From NCBI RefSeq assembly GCF_030655195.1, contig NZ_JAURWA010000136.1:44921-108920 (forward strand): a stretch of 64,000 bases of DNA, read 5' to 3'. This DNA is from Patulibacter sp. (GTDB lineage: Bacteria; Actinomycetota; Thermoleophilia; Solirubrobacterales; Solirubrobacteraceae). The notes beneath the pieces were generated by a model, which searched no databases, was not told the DNA's origin, and was given only the letters and a program-made list of their open reading frames with translations. How positions within the stretch are numbered: the stretch's first letter is position 1; each line of letters begins with the position of its first letter. A program made the translations under genes and the position numbers. Of this stretch, positions 48,487 to 57,091 are shown piece after piece.

Positions 48487-49092
48487 ATGACGGACACCAC
48501 CTGCCACATGTCGATCTCGCTCGACGGCTTCGTCGCCGGGCCGGACCAGAGCGTCGAGGACCCGCTCGGCAGACGGGGCAAGGAGATCCACGGCTGGCAC
48601 ATGGGCGACCCGCGCGCCACCGAGGCGAACGAGACCGCGACCGCCCGGCTGATGCGGCCCCGCGGGGCCTACGTGATGGGCCGCAACATGTTCGGGCCGG
48701 TCCGCGGTCCGTGGGACGAGGACTGGCAGGGGTGGTGGGGACCGGAGCCGCCGTACCACGCACCGGTCTTCGTCCTGACCCACCACGCCCGCGAGCCGCT
48801 GGAGCTGGAGGGCGGGACGACCTTCCACTTCGTCACCGACGGCTTCGACGCCGCCTACGCCCTGGCGCGCGAGACCGCGGGCGACCGCGGCGTGGACATC
48901 GCGGGCGGTGCCGCCACGGTCCGCCAGGCGCTGATCGCGGGGGTCGTCGACGAGCTCACCCTCGACGTCGCCCCGGTCCTGCTGGGCGCGGGCGAGCGGA
49001 TCTTCGACGGCGTCGGGAGCTTCGGGTTCGAGCCGGTCGAGGCGCTGCACTCGCCGTTGGCCACGCACATCACGTACCGCCGGGCGGGCTGA
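48487..49092 (+). CDS. RibD C-terminal/dihydrofolate reductase-like protein
   Basis: A 201-aa NADPH-dependent reductase-like protein with the RibD-C fold: MSISLDGFVAGPDQSVEDPLG at the start, YVMGRNMFGPVRGPWDE (GRN motif), FVLTHHAREPLELEGGTTFHFVTDG and AGGAATVRQALIAGVVDELTLDVAPVLLG. Such proteins are common in actinobacteria and lack an assigned pathway when away from a rib operon. A GAAGGG Shine-Dalgarno lies 6 nt before the ATG. Confidence 0.87.
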   Translation: MTDTTCHMSISLDGFVAGPDQSVEDPLGRRGKEIHGWHMGDPRATEANETATARLMRPRGAYVMGRNMFGPVRGPWDEDWQGWWGPEPPYHAPVFVLTHHAREPLELEGGTTFHFVTDGFDAAYALARETAGDRGVDIAGGAATVRQALIAGVVDELTLDVAPVLLGAGERIFDGVGSFGFEPVEALHSPLATHITYRRAG

Positions 49093-49202
49093 GGGGCCGG
49101 CCGGGTCCGCCGCCCCGCGGACCACGTGCGTCGGTCGGCACCGGGGACGGGCTCCCGCCCCGACCCGCGGGGGCGACCGCGTCTCCCGGGTAGCGTGACC
49201 GC

Positions 49203-50042
49203 ATGGCCCCGTCGACCTCGACCCGCCGCCGGGTCGCCCGGACGTCCGCCGTGCGGCTGAGCGCGGCCGGTCGCCGGGAGGCGACGGAGCGGCTGATCGG
49301 CGAGGAGCCGCTCGAGATCCGCGTCGCCGGACCGGACGGCGTCGTCGGGGCGACCACCGCCACGATGCGGACGCCCGGCCACGACTTCGAGCTGGCCGCC
49401 GGCCTGCTGCGTGCCGAGGGCGTGATCGCCGGACCGGGCGACCTGGCCGAGATCCGGTACTGCACCGACGTCGACGTCCAGCAGTACAACGTCGTCACCG
49501 TCCACCTGCGCCGACCGCCGCGCCGCGAGCTGGCCGCGCGCAGCCTGATGGCGACCGCGAGCTGCGGCGTCTGCGGGACCGCCTCGATCGACGAGCTCTG
49601 CGACCGGGTCCCGGTCGTCGGCGGCACCACCTCGATCGACGCCGCGGTCCTCGCGGGCCTGCCCGACCTGCTGCGGGAGGAGCAGTCGCTCTTCGCGGAG
49701 ACCGGGGGCAACCACGGGGCCGGGGTCTTCCGCGCCGACGGCTCCCCGCTCGTCGTCCGCGAGGACGTCGGGCGGCACAACGCGCTCGACAAGGCCCTCG
49801 GGGCGCGACTGCTCGCCGGGACCGACCCGGGCGAGGACGACGTCGTCGTGCTCTCGGGCCGCGTGTCGTTCGAGCTCGTCCAGAAGACCGCTGCGGCCGG
49901 CGTACCGATCCTCGTCGCGGTCTCGGCCCCGTCGAGCCTGGCGGTCGAGACGGCGCAGCGCCTCGGCGTCACGCTCGCGGCGTTCGTGCGCGAGGGCCGG
50001 GCGACGCTCTACGCCCACCCCGAGCGGGTCGTCGGGCGGTAG
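49203..50042 (+). CDS. fdhD: formate dehydrogenase accessory sulfurtransferase
   Basis: A 279-aa maturation factor that transfers sulfur from a desulfurase to the Mo-bisMGD cofactor of formate dehydrogenase-type enzymes. The persulfide loop SCGVCG has Cys121 and Cys124; EEPLEIRVAG, TPGHDFELAAGLLRAEGVI, GGNHGAGVF and VREDVGRHNALDKALG are diagnostic. It probably serves the molybdoenzyme at 35392. TAGCGT is 6 nt before the ATG. It is separate from its probable client, in contrast to the usual adjacency. Confidence 0.93.
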   Translation: MAPSTSTRRRVARTSAVRLSAAGRREATERLIGEEPLEIRVAGPDGVVGATTATMRTPGHDFELAAGLLRAEGVIAGPGDLAEIRYCTDVDVQQYNVVTVHLRRPPRRELAARSLMATASCGVCGTASIDELCDRVPVVGGTTSIDAAVLAGLPDLLREEQSLFAETGGNHGAGVFRADGSPLVVREDVGRHNALDKALGARLLAGTDPGEDDVVVLSGRVSFELVQKTAAAGVPILVAVSAPSSLAVETAQRLGVTLAAFVREGRATLYAHPERVVGR

Positions 50043-50055
50043 CGCGGAGACCCCC

Positions 50056-50085
50056 GGGGCGGGCCGGCGGGGCGGGCGGGGCGGG
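50056..50085 (+). other. G-quadruplex-type G-run cluster
   Basis: Six runs of three or four G, mostly separated by single C, within 30 nt of the plus strand just after fdhD (with further G-runs to 50103). The spacing fits a G-quadruplex or a slippage-prone GGGC repeat at the 3' end of the transcript. No gene lies here. Confidence 0.5.
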
Positions 50086-50145
50086 CCCACAGGGCGGGCG
50101 GACCCGCGGCGCGGACGACGCCCCGGAGGGGCGGGACCCGTCGCC

Positions 50146-50745
50146 TCAGGCCCCGCGCACCTCCCACGTCGCGCCGTGCTCCTCTAGGCCCTCCATGATC
50201 GCCCGGCGGATCGCGGCCAGCGACTTCATCGGCTTGAGGTTGAGGCTGGCGCTCGAGAAGTGCTCCTGCGACGGCCCGATCGCCGTGACGTCCCGGTCGG
50301 CCGCACGGGACTCGAGCTCCTGCAGGAACGTGGCCCGCGTGCCCTTCCCGATGATCGCCTGGTTTGTGGTCGGGTTGATCGACGCGCTCCCCCCGTCCCA
50401 GCGCAGGAGGACGTTGCCCATGCGGGTCTTCCGGATCGTCATGCCCTCGGCGGGGACCTCGACGACCGTGGCGCCGTCGCGGTCGAGGATCCGGACGACC
50501 CCCTCGTCGACGGTCATCGTCCGGACGCCGCCGAACGGCAGGTTGGGGTTCGCGCGGTAGCCGACGAGCGCGACGACCGCGGTGGGGGTCCACTCCGCGG
50601 CGTCCGCCGGGGCCGGGCGGGTCGTCGACGAGGGCTCGGTCGTCGCGGAGGAGCGGCCGTCGGGCGCGTCGACGGCGGCGGGGTCGTGGCGGATCGCGAT
50701 GACGGCGGCGTCGGCGGTGGTGGAGGCGGTCGGTGTCTTCTTCAT
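50146..50745 (-). CDS. hypothetical protein with PH-like domain
   Basis: A 199-aa soluble protein. The first ~60 residues are Ala/Thr/Asp-rich and disordered. Residues ~70-150 look like a PH or SHOCT-adjacent beta domain: VRTMTVDEGVVRILDRDGATVVEVPAEGMTIRKTRMGNVLLRW, then SINPTTNQAIIGKGTRATFLQELE. Relatives often act in membrane or cell-envelope signalling; no function is assigned. The minus-strand TAGATT lies 7 nt before ATG 50745 (leaderless). It converges on fdhD. Confidence 0.65.
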   Translation of the reverse strand: MKKTPTASTTADAAVIAIRHDPAAVDAPDGRSSATTEPSSTTRPAPADAAEWTPTAVVALVGYRANPNLPFGGVRTMTVDEGVVRILDRDGATVVEVPAEGMTIRKTRMGNVLLRWDGGSASINPTTNQAIIGKGTRATFLQELESRAADRDVTAIGPSQEHFSSASLNLKPMKSLAAIRRAIMEGLEEHGATWEVRGA

Positions 50746-50929
50746 GGACCGCAATCTAGGTGCGCCCCGAGCCCGCACCCAGGACCCCAAGGGTGGGGCC
50801 ATGACCCCCTCGACGCGACCGTGCCGCAGGTCGCCCCGGGACGACCGCACGCCCGCGGCGGGTTCGGCGAGCGCCGCGCCGCGCCCGGTCACGACGTCCG
50901 TCCGGTGCCGTGCCGTCTACCCTGGGGTG

Positions 50930-52720
50930 GTGGCCCTCCGACCGACCGACGCCCGCGCCGGCACGGCCGGGACGCCCTCCCCCGAGCGCCCGTCGCTCGT
51001 CCTCGTGGGCCACGGCTCCCGCGACGCCGACCACGTCGAGGAGTTCTGGGACCTCGTCGCCCACGTCGGCGAGATCGACCCGGGTCTGCACCACGCCGGC
51101 GGCTTCATCGAGCTGGCCGAGCCCTCCGCCGACCAGGCGATCGACAAGCTCGTCGCCGACGGCGCCACCGACATCGTCTCGGTGCCGATCGTCCTCCTCG
51201 CCGCCGGCCACCTGAAGAACGACGGGCCCGCGACGCTGGCCCGCGCGCGCATCCGGCACCCGCACGTCCGCTTCCGCTTCGGCCGCGACCTCTCGATCGA
51301 CCCGCGGGTCCTCGAGGTCGCCGAGGAGCGCGTCTCCGCCACCCTCGCCGACGCGCCCGTCGAGAGCTCGGGCGTCGTCATCGTCGGCCGCGGCTCCAGC
51401 GACCCCGACGCCTCGGGCGACCTGGCCAAGCTCTGCCGGCTGCTGTCGGACCGTCGCGGCCTCCCGATCGTGGAGCCCGCGTGGATCTCGGTCGCCGAGC
51501 CCCGCGTGCCCGACGCACTGGAGCGCTGCCGCCGCCTCGGCGCGACGACGATCGCGGTCGTCCCGTTCTTCCTCTTCACGGGCGTCCTGCTCGGCCGGAT
51601 CTACGAGCAGGCTGCGGCGTGGGCGCAGCAGCACCCCGAGATGACGGTCCGCGGCGGCCCGCACCTCGGCGCCGACCGCCGGCTGGCCCGCGTGGCCCTG
51701 GACCGCTACCGGGAGGGCTACGAGGGCGACGTCCGGATGAACTGCGACCTCTGCGTCTACCGCGTGACGCTGCCGGGCTACGAGGAGAAGGTCGGCCTGC
51801 CGATCTCGCTGACCCCGCACGGCGACGGACCGGCCGGCGGGAAGCGCCGCAACCGCCGGACGACGCGCGCCCCGCAGAAGGCGCCCGAGCTCGTCCTCGC
51901 CCAGGCCGACGAGGGCCGCGGCGGCACCCGCTCGCGCGTGCGGACCGGCGCGGTCGGCGGACCGGGCGGCGTCGCGGAGGACGCCCCGGTCGCCGTCGGG
52001 ATCGACGACCTGCACTTCGCCTACCCCGACGGCTCCGAGGCGCTGGGCGGCGTCCACCTGACCATCCGCGAGGGCGAGCGCGTCGCGCTGCTGGGCCCCA
52101 ACGGCGCGGGCAAGACGACGCTGCTGCTGCACCTCAACGGCGTGCTGCAGCCGCAGCAGGGCTCCGTGCGGATCGGCGGCGTCGAGCTGACGAAGAAGAC
52201 CGCGCGCGACCTGCGCCGGCGGGTCGGCGTGGTCTTCCAGGACCCCGACGACCAGCTGTTCATGCCGTCGATCGGGACCGACGTCGCGTTCGGCCCGGCC
52301 AACCTGGGCCTCAAGGGCGACGAGCTCGAGGAGCGGGTGCTGGCGTCGCTGCGGACCTTCGGCCTGGAGGAGCTGCGCGACATCGCCCCGCACCAGCTGT
52401 CGCTGGGGCAGCGCCGACGCGCCGCGGTCGCGGGCGTCCTGGCGATGGAGCCCGAGCTCATGGTCCTCGACGAGCCGTCGTCGAACCTCGACCCCGCCGC
52501 CCGGCGCGAGCTCGCCGACGTCATCCGGCGCCTTCCGACGACCACGATCCTCGTCACCCACGACCTGCCCTACGCGCTCGAGCTCTGCCCGCGCGCCGTC
52601 GTCATCGACCAGGGCCAGGTCGTCGCGGACGGCCCGACGCGGCAGATCCTCGCCGACGAGGGCTTCATGCGCGCCCACCGGCTCGAGCTGCCGGCGGGGT
52701 TCAACCCGCTGGCGGCCTAG
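50930..52720 (+). CDS. fusion: sirohydrochlorin cobaltochelatase (CbiX) + cobalt ABC ATPase (CbiO)
   Basis: One 596-aa frame with two cobalamin enzymes. Residues ~20-290 are a two-lobe CbiX/SirB-like chelatase: LVGHGSRDADH (metal-binding His), VSVPIVLLAAGHLKND, VVIVGRGSSDPDASGD and VVPFFLFTGVLLGRIYEQA, with NCDLCVYR near residue 272, typical of long CbiX. After a basic linker (~300-350), residues ~360-596 are an ECF ABC ATPase: Walker A LGPNGAGKTT (~389), Q-loop FQDPDDQLFMPS, signature LSLGQRRR (~490) and Walker B LMVLDEPSSNLDP. GTG 50930 is supported by TACCCT at 6 nt. It would couple Co2+ import to insertion. Confidence 0.88.
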   Translation: MALRPTDARAGTAGTPSPERPSLVLVGHGSRDADHVEEFWDLVAHVGEIDPGLHHAGGFIELAEPSADQAIDKLVADGATDIVSVPIVLLAAGHLKNDGPATLARARIRHPHVRFRFGRDLSIDPRVLEVAEERVSATLADAPVESSGVVIVGRGSSDPDASGDLAKLCRLLSDRRGLPIVEPAWISVAEPRVPDALERCRRLGATTIAVVPFFLFTGVLLGRIYEQAAAWAQQHPEMTVRGGPHLGADRRLARVALDRYREGYEGDVRMNCDLCVYRVTLPGYEEKVGLPISLTPHGDGPAGGKRRNRRTTRAPQKAPELVLAQADEGRGGTRSRVRTGAVGGPGGVAEDAPVAVGIDDLHFAYPDGSEALGGVHLTIREGERVALLGPNGAGKTTLLLHLNGVLQPQQGSVRIGGVELTKKTARDLRRRVGVVFQDPDDQLFMPSIGTDVAFGPANLGLKGDELEERVLASLRTFGLEELRDIAPHQLSLGQRRRAAVAGVLAMEPELMVLDEPSSNLDPAARRELADVIRRLPTTTILVTHDLPYALELCPRAVVIDQGQVVADGPTRQILADEGFMRAHRLELPAGFNPLAA

Positions 52721-52859
52721 CCGGACCGGGGTCGCGTCCCCGGCCGGGGACGCGACGCCGCGGAGCGGGCGCCCCGGAATGGCCGCCGCGTCGTACTCCC
52801 CCGGTCCGGAGGGCCCGCCCCGGTCCCCCGTGGCGCACCCGGCCTGCGAAGGTCCTCCG

Positions 52860-53036
52860 ATGGAGAGCTACACGTTCACCGTCACGGAGTACGAACCCGG
52901 CAAGCCGTGGATCTCCCGGGGGACGTCGACGAAGACGATCGACGCCGCCTCCCCCGCGGCGTTCTGGAAGGAGGCCGAGAAGCGGTTCCCGAAGGAGCGC
53001 TTCGAGGTCACGCCGATGATCGGGCAGGGGTTCTGA
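52860..53036 (+). CDS. small hypothetical protein
   Basis: A 58-aa protein beginning MESYTFTVTEYEPGKPW, with KTIDAASPAAFWKEAEKRFPKE in the middle and VTPMIGQGF at the end. It is likely a single beta-beta-alpha unit of unknown function. GAAGG lies 9 nt before the ATG, supporting this start over an in-frame ATG at 52779. G/C-ending codons are typical of real genes here. Confidence 0.6.
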   Translation: MESYTFTVTEYEPGKPWISRGTSTKTIDAASPAAFWKEAEKRFPKERFEVTPMIGQGF

Positions 53037-53118
53037 GCCCGGCGCGGGCGACGCCCGCACGAGAAGTGCCTGCGTAGGACCGCGACGCCTGGGCGGTGTC
53101 GTCGTCCGTCCCCTGGCC

Positions 53119-53138
53119 ATGCGAACATCTGTTCGCAT
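53119..53138. promoter_or_regulatory. LexA SOS box (CGAAC-N4-GTTCG)
   Basis: A second perfect 20-bp palindrome with core CGAAC-ATCT-GTTCG. As at 40793, its right end overlaps the start codon, here of the SplB-like gene at 53137. The two boxes are identical except for the 4-nt spacer. Confidence 0.87.
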
Positions 53139-54252
53139 GCGGTGGGACCACCTGACCCGAGACCCGGACGCCGAGACGGCCAACCTCCCCGGCATGTCCG
53201 ACCCGGCGGTGATCCGGCGCTTCAACGCCCCGGAGGCGCTCGAGACCCGGTTCTACGAGGTCGAGGCCAAGACGGTCCTCAACAAGGTCCCGGCCGGCAC
53301 GGACCTGCCGTTCGGCTGGACGGTCAACCCGTACAGGGGTTGCTCGCATGCCTGCACATACTGCTTTGCTCGCCCCACCCACGAGTACCTGAACTTCAAC
53401 CCCGGCCGCGACTTCGAGAAGGAGATCGTGGTCAAGGTCAACGCCCCCGAGCGCCTGCGGGTCGACCTCGCCAAGCGGGCGCGCACGCCGGCCTACGGCG
53501 ACACCGTGGCGTTGGGGACGAACACCGACCCGTACCAGTGGGTCGAGTCGAAGTACCGCCTGATGCCGGGGATCTGGGAGGCCATCCGGGACGCGCGGGT
53601 CCCCGGGTCGGTGCTGACGAAGTCGCCGCTGCTGCTGCGCGACCAGGCGCTGATGCTCGAGATCCAGGCCAACGCCGGGTTCGAGGCCGCGCTCTCGGTG
53701 GCGAGCCTCGACACGAAGGCGTGGCGCACCACGGAGCCGCACACGCCCCACCCCCGCGCCCGACTGGCGGCGGTCGCCGAGCTCAACCGGATCGGTATCC
53801 CGACGGCGGTCCTCGCCGCGCCGATCATGCCCGGGATCAACGACTCGCCGGCGCAGATCGAGGCGCTGCTGACGGCGTGCTCCGAGGCCGGCGCGATCGG
53901 CGTGCGCGGCATGGGGCTGCACCTGCGCGGCAGCACCCGCGAGGTGTTCCTCGAGTGGCTCGCCGACGCGCGCCCGGACCTCGTCGAGCTGTACGCCGAG
54001 CTCTACCGCCACGGCCCGCACCTGCCGCGCGCCGAGGCCGAGCGGCTGGCACAGCTCGTCCAGGTCGGTGAGCGCTGGGGCGACCGCGTCGTCCGCACCG
54101 AGCGCCCGGCCCGGCCGAGTCGCTTCGCCCCGGGCTCCCGGGCGCTGTCGGGCGGCCCGGCCGAGTCGCCGATCCGTGCTGCCGACCGCCGGCCCGGCAC
54201 CCGCGCCGGCGCGGCGAAGCTGCCCCCGGAGGACCAGCTCTCGCTGTTCTGA
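53137..54252 (+). CDS. Rv2578c/SplB-like radical SAM protein
   Basis: A 371-aa radical SAM enzyme of the actinobacterial Rv2578c family, related to spore photoproduct lyase. The 4Fe-4S motif is Cys69, Cys73, Cys76 (RGCSHACTYCFARPTHEY). The rest, LGTNTDPYQWVESKYRLMPG, VLTKSPLLLRD, APIMPGINDSPAQIEALL and GAIGVRGMGLHLRG, follows the family order. ATG 53137 sits at the edge of the LexA box and gives the family-typical MRWD start; an upstream ATG at 53119 is inside the box. DNA-damage induction is predicted. The exact photoproduct or substrate is unproven. Confidence 0.9.
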   Translation: MRWDHLTRDPDAETANLPGMSDPAVIRRFNAPEALETRFYEVEAKTVLNKVPAGTDLPFGWTVNPYRGCSHACTYCFARPTHEYLNFNPGRDFEKEIVVKVNAPERLRVDLAKRARTPAYGDTVALGTNTDPYQWVESKYRLMPGIWEAIRDARVPGSVLTKSPLLLRDQALMLEIQANAGFEAALSVASLDTKAWRTTEPHTPHPRARLAAVAELNRIGIPTAVLAAPIMPGINDSPAQIEALLTACSEAGAIGVRGMGLHLRGSTREVFLEWLADARPDLVELYAELYRHGPHLPRAEAERLAQLVQVGERWGDRVVRTERPARPSRFAPGSRALSGGPAESPIRAADRRPGTRAGAAKLPPEDQLSLF

Positions 54253-54264
54253 GCGGCGGTGGGT

Positions 54265-54291
54265 GGCGGGCGGCGACGCGGGCCGCCCGCC
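54265..54291 (+). terminator. hairpin terminator after the SplB-like gene
   Basis: A perfect 10-bp stem (GGCGGGCGGC/GCCGCCCGCC) with a 7-nt loop, 12 nt after the stop codon. Confidence 0.65.
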
Positions 54292-54331
54292 GTTCCCGCA
54301 GCACCACGGGGTGCGGCGACGGCTCCCCTAG

Positions 54332-55486
<1,155 letters not shown>

Positions 55487-55499
55487 GGGGCGGACGCCC

Positions 55500-55535
55500 G
55501 CATTCCCGGGCGGGCGTCCACCCGCCCGGCAATGC
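55500..55535. terminator. bidirectional hairpin terminator
   Basis: GCATT and AATGC close a stem whose core CCGGGCGGG/CCCGCCCGG is perfect, with a single C-C mismatch between them and a 6-nt loop. It lies between the OYE gene and the convergent coiled-coil gene. Confidence 0.7.
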
Positions 55536-55612
55536 GGGGCGCGCCGGCGGCCGACCGCCGGCGATGAGCGGCCGGAACCGGCCGGGCCGGGCCGAGGCCC
55601 GGCCCTCGGCCG

Positions 55613-56170
55613 CTACGCCGTCGGGTCGGTGGGGGTCGGCGCGGGGTCGACCGGGCCGTCGTCGGCGAACGCCTCGCCGATCGCGGTGATGACCTTGCCG
55701 ATCGCCTTGTCGAGCACGAGCTTGGCCGACACGACCTTCGTCACGACCGACTTGGAGACCTTGCGCTTCTTCACCGCGGAGACGAGCTGCGTGTCGAGCT
55801 TCTTCGCGGCCAGCGCCATCGACGTCAGCTCGGGCAGGACGGCGTCCCGGGCCTGCACGCCCTTGTCCGTCGACCCGTCGTCGTCGCGGATCTCGTTGCG
55901 GAACGCCTCGGTCGTGCGGAAGATCGCGCCGGAGTCCTTCTGCGCCGCCTTCGCCCGCGACAGGCTGGGCGAGCGCTGGAGCGTCTTCAACGTCTTCGCC
56001 AGCGCCTTCTCGCGCTTGTCGAGCTGCTGCGCGCGCTCGGTGATCGTCTTGGCGAGGCTCGCATCGTTCGCGGCGGCCAGGCCCGCGGAGGGTCCGAGGA
56101 GCAGCGCGGTCGCGCACGCGCCCGTCACGACGAGCCGCCCGAGTGGTGTCCGGTTCTTGGGGGAGAACAT
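55613..56170 (-). CDS. secreted helical protein of unknown function
   Basis: A 185-aa exported protein. The signal peptide is TPLGRLVVTGACATALLLGP with a likely cleavage after GLAAAN; residues ~35-160 are helical and rich in Lys/Ala/Thr (ITERAQQLDKREKALAKTLKTLQR). No catalytic motif. ATG 56170 is chosen since TATGGT lies 7 nt before it; an ATG at 56182 overlaps that -10 hexamer and so cannot be the leaderless start. Possibly a periplasmic or surface structural protein. Confidence 0.7.
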   Translation of the reverse strand: MFSPKNRTPLGRLVVTGACATALLLGPSAGLAAANDASLAKTITERAQQLDKREKALAKTLKTLQRSPSLSRAKAAQKDSGAIFRTTEAFRNEIRDDDGSTDKGVQARDAVLPELTSMALAAKKLDTQLVSAVKKRKVSKSVVTKVVSAKLVLDKAIGKVITAIGEAFADDGPVDPAPTPTDPTA

Positions 56171-56297
56171 CGGCGACACCATACGCGCGACCCGAACGCC
56201 GATGCGCCAGACCGGTGGCGGATCGAGGGCGGCGAGGCCGGGGCTCCCTTCGACCCGCGGGTGGCCGGCGGCGGCAGGCGATCGCGGCTGCGGGCGC

Positions 56298-56365
56298 GGC
56301 CGCGGCGGGCGGTCAGCGACCGTGGGCGGCCGGCCGCGGCGGGCGGTCAACGACCGCGGGCGGCC
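56298..56365. repeat. 34-bp tandem duplication at the cobJ 3' end
   Basis: Copies start at 56298 and 56332, 34 bp apart, each GGCCGCGGCGGGCGGTCA-like and differing at about three positions. The second copy contains the cobJ stop codon; the first repeats the same stretch just beyond it. It has no coding effect on cobJ and was probably produced by replication slippage. Confidence 0.6.
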
Positions 56366-57081
56366 ACGAGCCAGGGGCCGACGAGCTCGGCCGTCGGCCC
56401 CGCGACGAGGACGACGGTGCGCATCGCGACCGCCTCGGCGTCGAACGTCGCCAGCGTCGAGAGCACGACCTGCTGGTCGGGCCGGCCGACGTCGGTGGCC
56501 AGGGCGACCGGGGTGGCCGGGTCGCGGTGGGCCAGCAGCAGCTCGCGGACCCGGTCCAGCTGCCACGTCCGGGTGCGTGATCGCGGGTTGTAGAGCGTCA
56601 GCGCCAGATCGGTGGCGGCGAGCGCGGACAGCCGGCCCTCGACCTGCTCCCACGGGACCAGGACGTCCGACAGCGAGACGGTCGCGAAGTCCCCGAGCGG
56701 CGCGCCCAGGAGCGCCGCCGCCGCCGTCCCGGCCGTGACGCCGGGCACGACCTCGACCTGGGGGCGGTCGGCCTCGGGGACGGCCGCCGCCGCACGGAGC
56801 GCCAGCGCGGCCATGCCGAAGATCCCGGTGTCGCCCGACGAGACGAGCGCGACGCGGCGGCCCTCCAGCGCGAGCGCGACCGCGCGATCGGCGCGATCCT
56901 CCTCGCGGCCCATCGTGCCGCGCTCGACGAGCTGGGCGTCCGAGAGCAGGTCGGCGCACTGGTCGACGTAGGGGCCGTAGCCGACGACGGCGTCGGCCTC
57001 GCGGACGGCGGTCGTCGCACGACCGGTCCGCCCGTCCGCTCCCCCGGGACCGAGACCGACGATCCACAGGGCTCCGGGCAC
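56347..57081 (-). CDS. cobJ: precorrin-3B C17-methyltransferase
   Basis: A 244-aa tetrapyrrole methylase: IVGLGPGGADGRTGRATTAVREADAVVGYGPYVDQ at the start, VALVSSGDTGIFGMAALALRA for the second block, VEVVPGVTAGTAAAALLGAPLGDFATVSLSD and LALTLYNPRSRTRTWQL. VSLSDVLVPW and YNPRS are typical of CobJ/CbiH ring-contraction methylases. It methylates C-17 and promotes ring contraction. GTG 57081 is preceded at 7 nt by TAGGAT on this strand. It stands alone, not in a cob operon. Confidence 0.92.
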   Translation of the reverse strand: MPGALWIVGLGPGGADGRTGRATTAVREADAVVGYGPYVDQCADLLSDAQLVERGTMGREEDRADRAVALALEGRRVALVSSGDTGIFGMAALALRAAAAVPEADRPQVEVVPGVTAGTAAAALLGAPLGDFATVSLSDVLVPWEQVEGRLSALAATDLALTLYNPRSRTRTWQLDRVRELLLAHRDPATPVALATDVGRPDQQVVLSTLATFDAEAVAMRTVVLVAGPTAELVGPWLVAARGR

Positions 57082-57091
57082 CCGGCGGATC

